Shown piece by piece: positions 35,101-44,015 of a stretch of DNA of 56,854 nt. Source of the stretch: DAOUMU01 sp034409055 (lineage in GTDB: Bacteria > Chloroflexota > Anaerolineae > 4572-78 > J111). The position numbers and the translations under genes were made by a program. The stretch is taken from contig DAOUMU010000305.1 of assembly GCA_034409055.1 (NCBI GenBank), forward strand, positions 1 to 56,854, given 5' to 3'. The notes beneath the pieces are model-generated. The model was not told the DNA's origin and made no database searches. It saw only the letters and a program-made list of their open reading frames with translations. Within the stretch, counting starts at the first letter, position 1; each line of letters starts with the position of its first letter.

Positions 35101-35478
35101 CTCAAATACTAAAAAGTTTACGAAATCTCCGGCGTCGACCTGGACTTGGGGAGCAAAGAATTGAAACAAGACTTTGAGACTAAATATCCTGAGAGTGTTT
35201 AACAAGGGATCTGTTGTAAGACAGGTTTTTTCAATCAATCTGGTATCACGTTTGACAAGACGCTTTAAGCGCCTTGTTTTTGTTAGAATACCTTCATTTT
35301 TTGTAATACTTTAGTAAGATTTTGCACCAAACAAGTTGGCTAATCGCCACTTTTGACCTCCCTCCTGACATACGTGCCAGTTATTTGCCATGATATTGCG
35401 AGACGCAACCGGGCATTTTTGTTGTATCCTAAAAGCATGCGCAGACAGGGTCTAATGATTAAACGAAGGATAGAGGTA
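35101..35478. other. Gap with a short orphan reading frame
   Basis: There is no full gene. From about 35117 to 35202 a plus-strand frame reads VYEISGVDLDLGSKELKQDF and ends with TAA. It is preceded by a stop and looks like the decayed tail of an unknown gene. The rest is AT-rich and carries no clear promoter. Confidence 0.3.
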
Positions 35479-35679
35479 ATGATGTGGGGCATTACAATTA
35501 TAACACTTATCATGATTATCCTGGCCGCATCACTTTTTGCCGCGATTGGCTGGGAAATCACTATTGGTGTAGGGACTTTGCTGTGGATTATCCTGGTGTC
35601 CTTAATTATCGGCGCAGTTTGGATGGTCTTCCTTATCGTCAGCTCAGTCGGTGGGCGTATTAAAAACTGGATGAATTAA
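35479..35679 (+). CDS. Small two-helix membrane protein
   Basis: The frame is open from 35353. The ATG at 35479 is chosen because AAGGA lies 8 bases before it and the protein then starts directly with a membrane helix; an ATG at 35455 is the alternative. The 66-residue product is almost entirely two hydrophobic helices (ITIITLIMIILAASLFAAIG and WIILVSLIIGAVWMVFLIV) with a short basic tail (GGRIKNWMN). I do not recognise a family. It lies 32 bases before the SPFH gene and is probably cotranscribed, perhaps as a small partner in a membrane complex. Confidence 0.6.
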   Translation: MMWGITIITLIMIILAASLFAAIGWEITIGVGTLLWIILVSLIIGAVWMVFLIVSSVGGRIKNWMN

Positions 35680-35711
35680 GTCAGTTAAAACGTTAAACGG
35701 GAGGTAAAACA

Positions 35712-36482
35712 ATGAAATGGTTAATTCGAATTTTAGGTAAGTTGGTGGGTATTCATTTTGCCCCGGACAATCACGTTGTACCGGTGGTGCGTTTGGAAAG
35801 GTATCATCGGGTTGAGGGTCCCGGTTTCTTCTGGATTATTCCCCTCCTTGAGCGAACCCTGTCCCCGGTCAAGACGAGCATCTACGTTGGGAATTTCATC
35901 TTTGAAGAAATCCTGACCAGGGATAACGTTCCCTTTAAAGTCAAGATGACCGTTCTGTTTACCTTCAAGCCGGTGACGGCCCTCAAAAGCGCGGCGGCGG
36001 TGTTGGTACGGGGCGGTGAGGATCTGCTGAAGCTCATTGTCAAAGACTATACCAGCCAGGGCTTACGGCGCTTGGCGGCTAAATTCGATGCCGAAGAACT
36101 GGGTGGCCATATAGCTATGTCTACCATCGAGCGGAACCTGGGCCGCTCCCTGACGGCTGAAATGCGCGCTTTGGGCATTGCCCCTTTGAAAAGTGGCGGT
36201 ATTCTGATCAAAGAGGCCGTTGCGCCTGAAAAATTCAAACGAGGTGTGTTGAACGCCAGACGGCTCGAGGCAATTCTGCAAGCGCTGACCCGTTATCCGG
36301 TGGGTGACTTGATCCAGCAAGCCATCCAGGCCGGATTTGTGACTGGTTTAGAAGATCTTGAGAGTGAGCTAACGCTTTTGTCTACCCTGTCTCCTCTGGA
36401 ACGTGTGTACCCGCCCTATCCTCGTGATATCCACGGAATGCCTGTATCACCCCGTGAACACAGCAGGTGGAATGGGCACTAA
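35712..36482 (+). CDS. SPFH/prohibitin-domain protein
   Basis: The 256-residue product starts at an ATG after GGGAGGT. It has the band-7 fold core: NHVVPVVRLERYHRVEGPGFFWIIPLLERT, then a strand region DNVPFKVKMTVLFTFKPV and helices ending AVAPEKFKRGVLNARRLEAI. An N-terminal membrane segment is weak or missing, so it may attach through a partner such as the two-helix protein just upstream. SPFH proteins build membrane-bound oligomeric rings or microdomains and often pair with NfeD, proteases or transport systems. No NfeD is visible. It is a distinct sequence from the SPFH remnant at 8222. Confidence 0.8.
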   Translation: MKWLIRILGKLVGIHFAPDNHVVPVVRLERYHRVEGPGFFWIIPLLERTLSPVKTSIYVGNFIFEEILTRDNVPFKVKMTVLFTFKPVTALKSAAAVLVRGGEDLLKLIVKDYTSQGLRRLAAKFDAEELGGHIAMSTIERNLGRSLTAEMRALGIAPLKSGGILIKEAVAPEKFKRGVLNARRLEAILQALTRYPVGDLIQQAIQAGFVTGLEDLESELTLLSTLSPLERVYPPYPRDIHGMPVSPREHSRWNGH

Positions 36483-36512
36483 CTGGATATAGGAATTTTC
36501 TTTTTCGTAGGA

Positions 36513-36558
36513 TAAGTTGCTAACTTGTCAACAGGGCTACGGGCAAGTTAGCAGCTTA
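36513..36558 (+). repeat. Inverted repeat between the SPFH gene and the repeat-protein gene
   Basis: TAAGTTGCTAACTTG (36513-36527) pairs with CAAGTTAGCAGCTTA (36544-36558) with one G-T type mismatch. It is a stem of 15 bp around 16 bases. It may end transcription of the SPFH unit, or be a dispersed element like that at 20141. Confidence 0.5.
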
Positions 36559-36654
36559 CCCTCCAAGATCTGAAAAGTCTTTGTTGGTGGGAGTGTCTGT
36601 CGCCAAATGGGAGGTTGTGTTGTATGGTGACAAATGGGTTGAAAGGAGAGGCTA

Positions 36655-37458
36655 ATGGGAGTACAAATCTGGCATACTGAGGCCATTGAGAATATTTTAT
36701 GGGCGACTCAGGCCGTCATCCAAGCTGCCGCAGCCATTTCGGAGGGCAATGGTAGCTCAATAGCCTATCATCGAGGCTTTAAGTGTGGCTTTGAAACCGG
36801 TCTGCAACATGTCACCACCTCATTCGGTGTTAAGCCGTTATCCCTAAAAATCTGGTTGCATGAACATATTCAGAATATTCTGCTGGCCGTCCAGGCAGAA
36901 ATACATGCTGTCGCAGCCGCTTCAGCAGGCAAGACGCAATCAGTAGATTATAAGCAGGGGTTTAATCAGGGGCTTGAGGCTGCGCTGTGGTGTGTGGCTA
37001 CCTCATTCGGGGTCAGTCTGTTTTCGTCAGGGAAGGATTCTTTGTCGGGCAGAAAGTTATTCTCAACCTCTAAACCAGTTCCCTGGTTCGGTGAAGATAT
37101 TCAAAATATTCTGTTAGCCATTCAGGCCGTTATGCAGGCGACCGTAGTGACCTCAGAGAACACCGCCCGGCCGGTGGAATATACGCAGGGGTTTGAGGCT
37201 GGGCTACGGTGTGTGGCAGAGTCGTTCGGCATCAGGTTGTTGGTACCGGCCAATGCTGCTTTACCGGAAGGAAATTTTTCATTCTGGTTGCGAAAAGATA
37301 TCGAGAAAAAGTTACTGATGACCTGCCAAACAATACCGACTACCACGGTCACTGCCAGGAGCGATGCCCAGGCAGTGGCCTATTGGCAGGGTTTTAAGGC
37401 GGCCCTAGATTGCCTGGCTGTATCATTTGGGATCAAACTGGGACCGCAAGAACAGTAA
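36655..37458 (+). CDS. Protein of four tandem ~60-residue repeats, unknown family
   Basis: The ATG follows AAGGAGAGGCTA. The 267-residue product is four copies of one unit. Each unit begins with Trp plus a (D/E/H)xIxNILxxxQAxxxA helix, has a small polar linker, then Y(x)QGFxxGLxxxxxSFG(V/I)(K/R)L. Repeats start at about residues 5, 64, 140 and 210; the third and fourth are preceded by short linkers. The fourth lacks the NILL core (KKLLMTCQ). There is no signal peptide and no membrane segment. I recognise no domain. The pattern of Gly-Phe and aliphatic helices suggests a helical repeat scaffold. It sits between the SPFH gene and a further unknown gene in the same direction. Confidence 0.75.
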   Translation: MGVQIWHTEAIENILWATQAVIQAAAAISEGNGSSIAYHRGFKCGFETGLQHVTTSFGVKPLSLKIWLHEHIQNILLAVQAEIHAVAAASAGKTQSVDYKQGFNQGLEAALWCVATSFGVSLFSSGKDSLSGRKLFSTSKPVPWFGEDIQNILLAIQAVMQATVVTSENTARPVEYTQGFEAGLRCVAESFGIRLLVPANAALPEGNFSFWLRKDIEKKLLMTCQTIPTTTVTARSDAQAVAYWQGFKAALDCLAVSFGIKLGPQEQ

Positions 37459-37509
37459 AATGTTGTCCAGTCGTTGACTATATTAATCCGGAGAGCAACG
37501 GGAGGGGGT

Positions 37510-37887
37510 ATGAATCATCTAACGACGTCCCTTGCGCATAAAATCGATAAAAAATCTGTGACCGCTATGACCATCTTCGCCATAAATAACATTCCTGATA
37601 CCGATGAATTTACGCTTAAAAAGTTTTTGGAGCTGATGAACACAACGGGGAGCTTTGGTTTAATCACTGACAGGCAAATTATAGAAATCATGAGATTGAT
37701 GATGAAGTACGTTCCGGACACCTGTGGAAGTTCGCTACTCATTCTGATTGAACTGTTAGATGTTTATTTGCCCTTGATGGAAAAAAACAACGATTTTCTG
37801 ATAGCTGCCAACGGTGGCCCCAAATTGATCAACTCCGGCCAGAAAAGAGTCAGTTCCGTGGCTTTTCAACACGAGAACAAGCAATAG
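37510..37887 (+). CDS. Hypothetical helical protein
   Basis: The ATG at 37510 is well placed after GGGAGGGGGT; the frame itself opens at 37474. The 125-residue product is mostly helix (FTLKKFLELMNTTGSFGLI, RQIIEIMRLMMKYVPDT, SSLLILIELLDVYLPLME) with a polar, basic C terminus. No signal peptide, catalytic motif or known family is visible. It lies 51 bases after the four-repeat gene, so it may belong to the same transcript. A promoter for the next unit follows it. Confidence 0.6.
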   Translation: MNHLTTSLAHKIDKKSVTAMTIFAINNIPDTDEFTLKKFLELMNTTGSFGLITDRQIIEIMRLMMKYVPDTCGSSLLILIELLDVYLPLMEKNNDFLIAANGGPKLINSGQKRVSSVAFQHENKQ

Positions 37888-37900
37888 TATAAAAAGTACC

Positions 37901-37929
37901 TATACAAAACCCCGAAGAACGGGTATAAT
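37901..37929 (+). promoter_or_regulatory. Candidate promoter of the Cys-tail/radical SAM operon
   Basis: TATACA at 37901-37906 and a perfect TATAAT at 37924-37929 are exactly 17 bases apart, about 80 bases before the start at 38012. Confidence 0.55.
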
Positions 37930-38011
37930 AAATAATGAGGTACGTTGGCCGAAATATTAAGGCAGATTTGATGTGTGACTCTGGCCCTGAGTCATTAGAG
38001 GGAGGTGTATC

Positions 38012-38923
38012 ATGCTTGATATACTCGTCCAAATTCCGGGACCGATCTTCCTGGTTCTGTTCACCGGCCTGTCTGTGGTCTGTATTTTCATTGGCTGGCT
38101 GTGGGTCAATGCCGACGGCTCGACCCAGTATCCCCTGCCAGAACTGACTCGCTTCGATCCCCTGACCCTGGCTGCCTTACGTGGTGGTCGAAACGCGGTT
38201 ATGCGGACAGCGGTTTTTAGTCTGTTGGAACGAAACCTGGTGCAGTTCCAGGGAAAAAGCCGGAACGTTGAAATTCAAGGGATGCCCTCAGATCAGAAAC
38301 CAAGAACAGGCATTGAGAAAGAGGTTTATCAATTCGTGCAAACGCCGCGAAGGTCTCGTGATCTGTTTTTGAATGCCGACTTGCGGCGACGGATTGAGCC
38401 CCATCTGGCTGCCATCTACAGGGAACTGGAGCAGTTACACCTGATTCGAACCGGTTCAGATCGCCTGTGGGCCTGGTTGGGTACCCTGGTGATGTTTCTG
38501 GTCATTGCCGGTGTCGGTGGAACCAAGCTAATCCTTGGCCTTACCCGGGGTCGCCCCGTGCTCTTCCTGGTTATTCTGCTGATCGTTTCGTTCATCTTCT
38601 TGTTCAGTGTGGCCAAACCCTGGTCCCTGTCCTCCCGGCTTGGCTGTCGTTATCTCAAGAAGCTAGGCAAACAGTTTGGCTGGCTGAAGGAGACAGTTAA
38701 GCAAAGAGAAAGTTCTGAGGGGATCGATCCCGCCTTTGGTGTCGCCATCTTTGGCGCAGGTATCCTGGCCGGAAGCACTTTCTATACTTCCTATGGAGAA
38801 GCCTTTGCCAGGAGTAGTAGTGGCAGTAGTGGCGGCTGTGGTGGCGGCTGTGGCGGTGGTGGCTGTGGTGATGGCGGCTGTGGCGGTGGTGGCTGTGGTG
38901 GTTGCGGCGGCTGTGGGGGCTAA
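38012..38923 (+). CDS. TIGR04222-like membrane protein with Cys/Gly-rich C-terminal tail
   Basis: The ATG follows GAGGGAGGTGTATC. The 303-residue product has an N-terminal membrane helix (about 4-30), a cytoplasmic helical domain with the pattern FDPLTLAALRGGRNAV, two more membrane helices (about 150-200), and a segment containing GVAIFGAGILAG. The last 35 or so residues are almost only Gly, Cys, Ser and Asp, with seven Cys at two- to five-residue spacing. This matches TIGR04222 proteins, known for low-complexity Cys/Gly ends. The stop codon shares its last base with the start of the radical SAM gene, so the pair is translationally coupled. The tail is a plausible substrate for Cys-based modification; this is inference from context. 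Confidence 0.8.
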   Translation: MLDILVQIPGPIFLVLFTGLSVVCIFIGWLWVNADGSTQYPLPELTRFDPLTLAALRGGRNAVMRTAVFSLLERNLVQFQGKSRNVEIQGMPSDQKPRTGIEKEVYQFVQTPRRSRDLFLNADLRRRIEPHLAAIYRELEQLHLIRTGSDRLWAWLGTLVMFLVIAGVGGTKLILGLTRGRPVLFLVILLIVSFIFLFSVAKPWSLSSRLGCRYLKKLGKQFGWLKETVKQRESSEGIDPAFGVAIFGAGILAGSTFYTSYGEAFARSSSGSSGGCGGGCGGGGCGDGGCGGGGCGGCGGCGG

Positions 38924-40011
38924 TGAGACAAGCTAATGAATGTGAGGCAGGATTATACCATCCCTCCGGCTTGTTGCTCCAGTGGCACATCACCGAACGC
39001 TGTAATCTGCGCTGTACCCACTGTTACCAGGAGTCTTACACAGGCCAGGAACTGAATTACCGGGATTTGCTTAACATCCTGGAGCAGTTCAAAGCATTGT
39101 TAAGTCTATGGCGCCGCCGGGTGGAGCGACCCCTGCCTGGTCACATCACCGTCACCGGCGGCGAACCGTTTGTGCGACGAGACTTTCTGGATCTGCTGGA
39201 GGTCTTTGCCGCTCACCAGGATTGCTTTAGCTTTGCCATTCTGACCAACGGCAGCTTTATCGACGCGGCGATGGCCAGCCATCTCCAAAAACTGGGCCCA
39301 AGCTTTGTCCAGGTCAGTATCGAAGGAACCCAGGCCACGCACGATCAGATCCGGGGTACGGGCAACTTTGAGCGAACGGTCGAGGCGATCAAACACCTGG
39401 TACGCGCCCGCATCCGCACCCTGATCGCTTTTACGGCTCACCGGGCCAACTTTCGCCAGTTTCCTGAAGTGGCTCGATTGGGGCGGCGGCTGGGCGTGGC
39501 CCGGGTGTGGGCCGACCGGCTCATTCCCTGGGGCAGCGGTACAGCTTTGCAGTCCCAACTTCTCACTCCTGTTGAAACCCACGAGTTCTTTGAGCTAATG
39601 CGCCAAGCTCAGGCTGAGGCCGGACGTTTCTGGCGATTTAATCGGACCGAGATTGCTATGCACCGGGCGCTTCAATTTCTGGTTGGAGGTAGCAAGCCCT
39701 ATCACTGCACGGCCGGCGACAGTTTGATCACTGTGCAGCCCAATGGCGATCTCTACCCCTGCCGCCGTATGCCCATCCGCGTTGGGAACCTGCTGGAAAC
39801 ACCTCTGGCTGAACTCTATGACCATAACGAACTGTTTCAGGCCCTCCGGGACCGAAATCGCCTCAGTCAAAGCTGTCAGGACTGCTTCTATGCCAAGTTG
39901 TGCCGGGGGGGGCTCAAGTGCCTCTCTTATGCGGTTACCGGTGATCCCTTCCAGGCCGACCCTGGCTGTTGGTATGCTGCACGAGACGTGATGCCTAAAA
40001 CTCAGCTTTGA
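38923..40011 (+). CDS. Radical SAM/SPASM peptide-modifying enzyme
   Basis: The ATG at 38923 overlaps the upstream TAA by one base; the frame itself opens at 38902. The 362-residue product binds the SAM iron-sulfur cluster through Cys27, Cys31 and Cys34 (CNLRCTHCYQE). It has the usual GGEP-type motif (TVTGGEPFVRRDF) and ends with a SPASM region: CTAGDSLITVQPNGDLYPC, then CQDCFYAKLCRGGLKC, for auxiliary clusters. SPASM enzymes often modify ribosomally made peptides, making thioether or C-C cross-links. Coupling to a gene with a seven-Cys tail, with an exporter and M16 peptidase downstream, makes that tail or an unseen peptide its likely substrate. A role in another cofactor pathway is not excluded. 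Confidence 0.88.
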   Translation: MRQANECEAGLYHPSGLLLQWHITERCNLRCTHCYQESYTGQELNYRDLLNILEQFKALLSLWRRRVERPLPGHITVTGGEPFVRRDFLDLLEVFAAHQDCFSFAILTNGSFIDAAMASHLQKLGPSFVQVSIEGTQATHDQIRGTGNFERTVEAIKHLVRARIRTLIAFTAHRANFRQFPEVARLGRRLGVARVWADRLIPWGSGTALQSQLLTPVETHEFFELMRQAQAEAGRFWRFNRTEIAMHRALQFLVGGSKPYHCTAGDSLITVQPNGDLYPCRRMPIRVGNLLETPLAELYDHNELFQALRDRNRLSQSCQDCFYAKLCRGGLKCLSYAVTGDPFQADPGCWYAARDVMPKTQL

Positions 40012-40068
40012 ACCATCTCTGAGACTCGTTTGACAACCCTATTGGCGAAAGCTACAATCCCAACCGAT

Positions 40069-40989
40069 ATGACCACCGCTACGCTCACTCGATTGGTTGC
40101 TGCTAAAAACCTCCGCAAAACCTTTGGCCAAAAGGTGGCCGTGGCCGACGTCAGTTTCGAGGTTCGACCCGGCGAGGTGTTTGGTTTGCTGGGACCAAAT
40201 GGGGCCGGCAAAACTACCACCATTCGCATGCTCCTCGATATTTTCAAGCCCGATGCCGGGGTGATCGAAGTATTGGGTGGGTCCCTGACGCCTGCGCGTA
40301 AGGACCGCATTGGCTACATGCCGGAGGAGCGCGGGCTATACCCGCACATGCAGGTGCTGGATTGCCTGGTCTATCTGGGGACGCTCAAGGGGTTGAGCCG
40401 GCCGGAGGCCCGCCAGCGGGCCGAAGCCTATCTGGAGCGATTGGAGTTGGCCGGCCAGGGCCGCGAGAAAATTGGCGCCCTGAGCCGGGGGATGACCCAA
40501 AAGGTCCAGGTCATCGCAGCGGTGTTACACGCCCCGGATTTGTTAATCATTGACGAACCGTTTGCCAATCTCGACCCGGTTAACGCCCAACTGGTGCGGG
40601 AGATTATTTTGGAATTGCGTAACCAGGGTAAAGCCGTGATCATGACCAGCCACCAGTTGGCCCTGGTCGAGACCCTGTGTGACCGGATTGCCCTCATCGA
40701 TCAAGGGCAGGTGGTGTTGCAGGGGGCGGTGACCGAGGTGCGGCGGCAGTTCGCCGGCAACATCCTGCACCTGAGTGGCAGCGGCAATTTTGACCGCCTG
40801 CCGGGCGTTACCCATATCGAGCGCCGCACGGCCAGTGATTGGTACCTGACCCTGGCTCCTGACGCCAATCCCCAGGCCATCCTCAAGGCCATCGTGGCCA
40901 ACGGCCACTTTACCCTGGACAGCTTTGACATCGCCCTGCCAACTCTCGACGAGATTTTTGTGCGGGTTGTTCGTGGTAATGCTGAATAG
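40069..40989 (+). CDS. ABC transporter ATP-binding protein (NatA-like)
   Basis: The ATG at 40069 is preferred to the TTG at 40030. The product has 306 residues. It has Walker A (GPNGAGKTT), the signature LSRGMTQKV, Walker B (LLIIDEPFANLD) and the switch His (MTSHQ), followed by a C-terminal domain of about 80 residues as in NatA and DrrA. It starts 57 bases after the radical SAM stop. It powers the two ABC-2 permeases encoded downstream, together forming an exporter. The substrate is unknown; context points to a modified peptide or lipid-linked product. Confidence 0.92.
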   Translation: MTTATLTRLVAAKNLRKTFGQKVAVADVSFEVRPGEVFGLLGPNGAGKTTTIRMLLDIFKPDAGVIEVLGGSLTPARKDRIGYMPEERGLYPHMQVLDCLVYLGTLKGLSRPEARQRAEAYLERLELAGQGREKIGALSRGMTQKVQVIAAVLHAPDLLIIDEPFANLDPVNAQLVREIILELRNQGKAVIMTSHQLALVETLCDRIALIDQGQVVLQGAVTEVRRQFAGNILHLSGSGNFDRLPGVTHIERRTASDWYLTLAPDANPQAILKAIVANGHFTLDSFDIALPTLDEIFVRVVRGNAE

Positions 40990-41366
40990 CAGTGACAGTG
41001 AACTTCAAGCAACCAAGCCGTAAGTGAACAATTTCGTGTTGCGTATTGCGTGTTGCGTAAAATTAACGGAACACGCAACACGCAACACGAGACTATAGTT
41101 CTTACGGATAATGTACATAGAACCAGAATAGCAATGAAAAAGTAGCTTCCGATGAGACAACCCCATAGAGCATCCAACCACGTAAAACGTAAAGCGTAAA
41201 ACGTAAAAGTGAGCCGTAGATAAGTCATTACGCTTCACGTTTTACGTCACCTGCCCTGTGGGTTCACGAGTTGGCTAGCGACCTCAAGCGGAAGTTACTT
41301 TTTGCCCCGCTGGCAAGCCAAATTCTGGTTTGATGAATGTAAATGTTTTAGCGTGACTACCTGACT
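40990..41366. repeat. Intergenic region with nested dispersed hairpin repeats
   Basis: There is no gene. CGTGTTGCGTATTGCGTG (from 41035) and ACGCAACACGCAACACG (41072-41089) form a stem around a short AT loop. Further on, ACGTAAAACG-type units (about 41180-41210) face CACGTTTTACGT (about 41236-41248), making a second inverted pair. The same two repeat families recur before the next two genes. Confidence 0.6.
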
Positions 41367-42614
41367 ATGCTTCGTACCTGGTACATCTTCTGGCACGAAT
41401 ATTGGGGTAACATCACCCGTCGTAGTTATCTAATCTTTACCTTTGGCTTCCCTCTTGTTATGGCCATTGGTCCCGTCGTGGGCGGGGTGGTGTTAGCCCT
41501 GGCTATCCGCGCGGCCATGCCGCCAACCGATCCGCGCTCGATTGGGGTGGTCGATCAGGCGGGCCTTTTTGCTGACAGCGAAACCTCCCCTGACAAGCCG
41601 GTGGCAGTGATCCGTTTTGCCGGCCCGGAGGAAGCCGCCGCCGCCTTGTCCGCCGGGGAGATTCAGGCCTACTACGATCTCCAGCCGGATTACTGGCAGT
41701 CGGGGGAGGTCGTTTTGACCTACGACACAGCGCCCACTGAAGCAATCGACAGGATGTTTACCAACTGGGTGCAAAACCAGGTTCGAGCCAGAGTTTCGGC
41801 CGATATTCTGACCCGCCTGGACCAGGGGCCTCGCATCGTCCATCAGGGTTTGGCCGGGCCTCAATCCTTTGCTGCGGCCAACATCATCGAGCCGGTCATC
41901 GTCTATTTGCTGATCTATTTTGTGCGATTGGGTAGTTCGGTTACGGCCAGTTATATGTTCGACAGTATTGCCAGCGAGGCCCACGACCGCACCCTGGAGA
42001 TACTGATCACCACCGTCTCTCCCCTGCAATTTATCACCGGCAAGTTGCTGGGGCTCCTGGCCGTGGGCTTGACCCAATTAGGTATGTGGGGCGGGGCCGT
42101 GCTGGCCCTGGGTTTTGGGGCCGGCTACCTGTTGGGGGTTGACCTGATTGGCTTTTTGCTGGCCTGGGAGCATTTGGGATTGCTATTGAGCGTCTTGTTG
42201 GCCACTTACATCTTGGACCAGATTTTAGCGGCCGCTATGGGCCTGTTTCGAGTGAGCGGTGGGGCCGGTAATCTGTTCTTCAATACGATTAATATGGTGG
42301 TGGGGATTGGTTTGCTGTATGCGGCTTACTTTGTACCGCGCAACCCTCACACGCCGTTAGCCGTGGCGGCCAGCCTTTTCCCGTTCACCGCCTCCCTGGT
42401 CCTACTCATTCGGGTGGTCGTCAGTGAGGTACCCCTCTGGCAAATCATCCTCAGCCAGGTCATTTTATGGGGGACCAATATAGCCAGCCTGTTCTGGCTG
42501 CGCCGCTTGCTACAAACCAATCTGGTGGCGTATGGTCCGCCGTTTAGCTTGCGTCGCTGGGTTAAGCAAAGGTTATCAGTAAGTCGTCTTGGTAACGTAA
42601 AACGTGAAACGTGA
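41367..42614 (+). CDS. ABC-2 type permease 1
   Basis: The 415-residue product has an N-terminal membrane helix (YLIFTFGFPLVMAIGPVVGGVVL), a large external loop of about 130 residues (IGVVDQAGLFADSE to the region before IIEPVIVYLLIYF) and five or six C-terminal helices. This layout is that of ABC2_membrane_3/NatB-type exporters. The segment HDRTLEILITTVSPLQFITGKLLG is the usual cytosolic coupling region. No ribosome site is obvious at the ATG. It works with the ATPase upstream and the related permease downstream, probably as a heterodimer. Confidence 0.85.
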   Translation: MLRTWYIFWHEYWGNITRRSYLIFTFGFPLVMAIGPVVGGVVLALAIRAAMPPTDPRSIGVVDQAGLFADSETSPDKPVAVIRFAGPEEAAAALSAGEIQAYYDLQPDYWQSGEVVLTYDTAPTEAIDRMFTNWVQNQVRARVSADILTRLDQGPRIVHQGLAGPQSFAAANIIEPVIVYLLIYFVRLGSSVTASYMFDSIASEAHDRTLEILITTVSPLQFITGKLLGLLAVGLTQLGMWGGAVLALGFGAGYLLGVDLIGFLLAWEHLGLLLSVLLATYILDQILAAAMGLFRVSGGAGNLFFNTINMVVGIGLLYAAYFVPRNPHTPLAVAASLFPFTASLVLLIRVVVSEVPLWQIILSQVILWGTNIASLFWLRRLLQTNLVAYGPPFSLRRWVKQRLSVSRLGNVKRET

Positions 42615-42616
42615 AA

Positions 42617-42661
42617 CGTGTTGCGTGTTGCGTAAAATAGATGGAACACGCAACACGCAAC
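42617..42661 (+). repeat. GTGTTGCG hairpin between the two permease genes
   Basis: CGTGTTGCGTGTTGCGT (42617-42633) and AACACGCAACACGCAAC (42645-42661) form a near-perfect stem. It directly follows the permease 1 stop and is preceded by AACGTGAAACGTGAAACGT units that overlap the end of that gene. Confidence 0.65.
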
Positions 42662-42698
42662 TAAATCCTGGTATATAAGGCAAATGTAGCAAAGTAAC

Positions 42699-43931
42699 AT
42701 GCCCAAACTTCTCCTCATCGTTCGTGAAGAGATACGGTATCATCTGCGCCAGGGGGCATTTTATCTGGCGGTGCTGGTTATGCCGTTGGTTTTTGCTGCT
42801 GTCGGGGCTTTCCCCCGGCTGCAAAGCTTGGCTTCGGAAACGCCGCTGGCTTCGGTCGAGACGGTCTTTACCGAATCGGAGACGATCACCGTGCCCACCG
42901 GTTACGTGGACCATGCCGGGCTTATTAGCCAGGTGCCCGAAGCCCAGGCCGACAAATTTTATCCGTTTACCGATGAAGCCAGCGCCGCAGCCGCCCTGCA
43001 AGGGGGTGAGATTGAGAGCTACTACGTCATCGAGGCCGATTATATCCAAAATGGAGGGGTGGTGCAGTATAGCGCCAAGCCTCAACTACTGGCCGAAACC
43101 GATACGGCCGTCCGCAAGCTGTTGCGGGAGATGCTTCTGCAATCGTTGGGTCAGCCTGAATTGGCTGCTCGTCTGGCCCAGCCGGTGGTGTTGGTCAGAC
43201 CGGGTCCGCCGCCGCCGGTGTTTCGTTTTATCCCGGCCGATTTGGACCTGGGGCAATTGGCCTCGGCCGGACTGGTGGCCGGCTTGTTTGCTTACGTGAT
43301 CAATGTCGGCGGCAATTTATTAGTGCGGGCTTTACAACGTGAGCAGCGGGCCAGAGTGTTGGAAATGCTGGTGGTCAGCACCACCCCGGCCCAATTTATT
43401 GGCGGTAAATTGCTGGGCTTAACCCTCCTCAGTCTGGTCCAGGTGGGGGTGACGCTGCTGGCGGGGGTGTTGGTCTATGGGCAAAATCCGGACGGTTCCG
43501 GACCGTCGGCCCTGCCCCTAAACGCCCTACTGCTCAGTCTGCCCTATTTACTGTTGGGCTACCTGGCCTATTCTGGAGCCCTGATAGGCATCGCCGCCAT
43601 CTGGCCTACGTTTCAGGAAAGTGGCCCCCTGTTGGCCATGCTGCGCTTGTTGGTTCTCTCGCCCCTGATTGGTGTCCTGTTCATCCTGCCCCATATCGAC
43701 GGCCCCATTTCAATCGTCCTCACCCTCTTGCCCATGACCTCGCCCTTACTTATGCCCTTTCGTTTGTTGTTGGGCACTGTGCCGCTATGGCAATGGACCC
43801 TGGGCGGACTATTCCTGACCGTTTGGACTGCCTTCTGGATCTGGTTAAGCATCCGCCTTTTTCGGATATACGGCCTCCTAACCGGCCTGCCCGTCACCCC
43901 CCAGGCAGTGTGGCAAGCCCTGCGGGGGTAG
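42699..43931 (+). CDS. ABC-2 type permease 2
   Basis: The 410-residue product has the same layout as permease 1: one N-terminal helix (FYLAVLVMPLVFAAVGAF), an external domain with VDHAGLISQVPEAQADKF, and a C-terminal block of helices after the coupling segment REQRARVLEMLVVSTTPAQF. The external domains of the two permeases share a weak pattern (VDxAGL followed by a Y-V/D-I-x-A/P-DY strand), showing common descent. It probably completes a heterodimeric exporter with the ATPase at 40069. Confidence 0.85.
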   Translation: MPKLLLIVREEIRYHLRQGAFYLAVLVMPLVFAAVGAFPRLQSLASETPLASVETVFTESETITVPTGYVDHAGLISQVPEAQADKFYPFTDEASAAAALQGGEIESYYVIEADYIQNGGVVQYSAKPQLLAETDTAVRKLLREMLLQSLGQPELAARLAQPVVLVRPGPPPPVFRFIPADLDLGQLASAGLVAGLFAYVINVGGNLLVRALQREQRARVLEMLVVSTTPAQFIGGKLLGLTLLSLVQVGVTLLAGVLVYGQNPDGSGPSALPLNALLLSLPYLLLGYLAYSGALIGIAAIWPTFQESGPLLAMLRLLVLSPLIGVLFILPHIDGPISIVLTLLPMTSPLLMPFRLLLGTVPLWQWTLGGLFLTVWTAFWIWLSIRLFRIYGLLTGLPVTPQAVWQALRG

Positions 43932-44015
43932 ATAGCCCATATCATTCACGCTTCATTAATCTTTTTTGAATATCATTTGGGTGTGTCTCATTTGAGTCAG
44001 AGCATTTCAAAACAT

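Noticed and set aside
38697..38993. Minus-strand frame rich in His (HSHHRHSRHH) opposite the Cys/Gly tail
   Set aside because: It is the complement of the low-complexity GGC/TGT codons of the real gene and has no ribosome site or family features.
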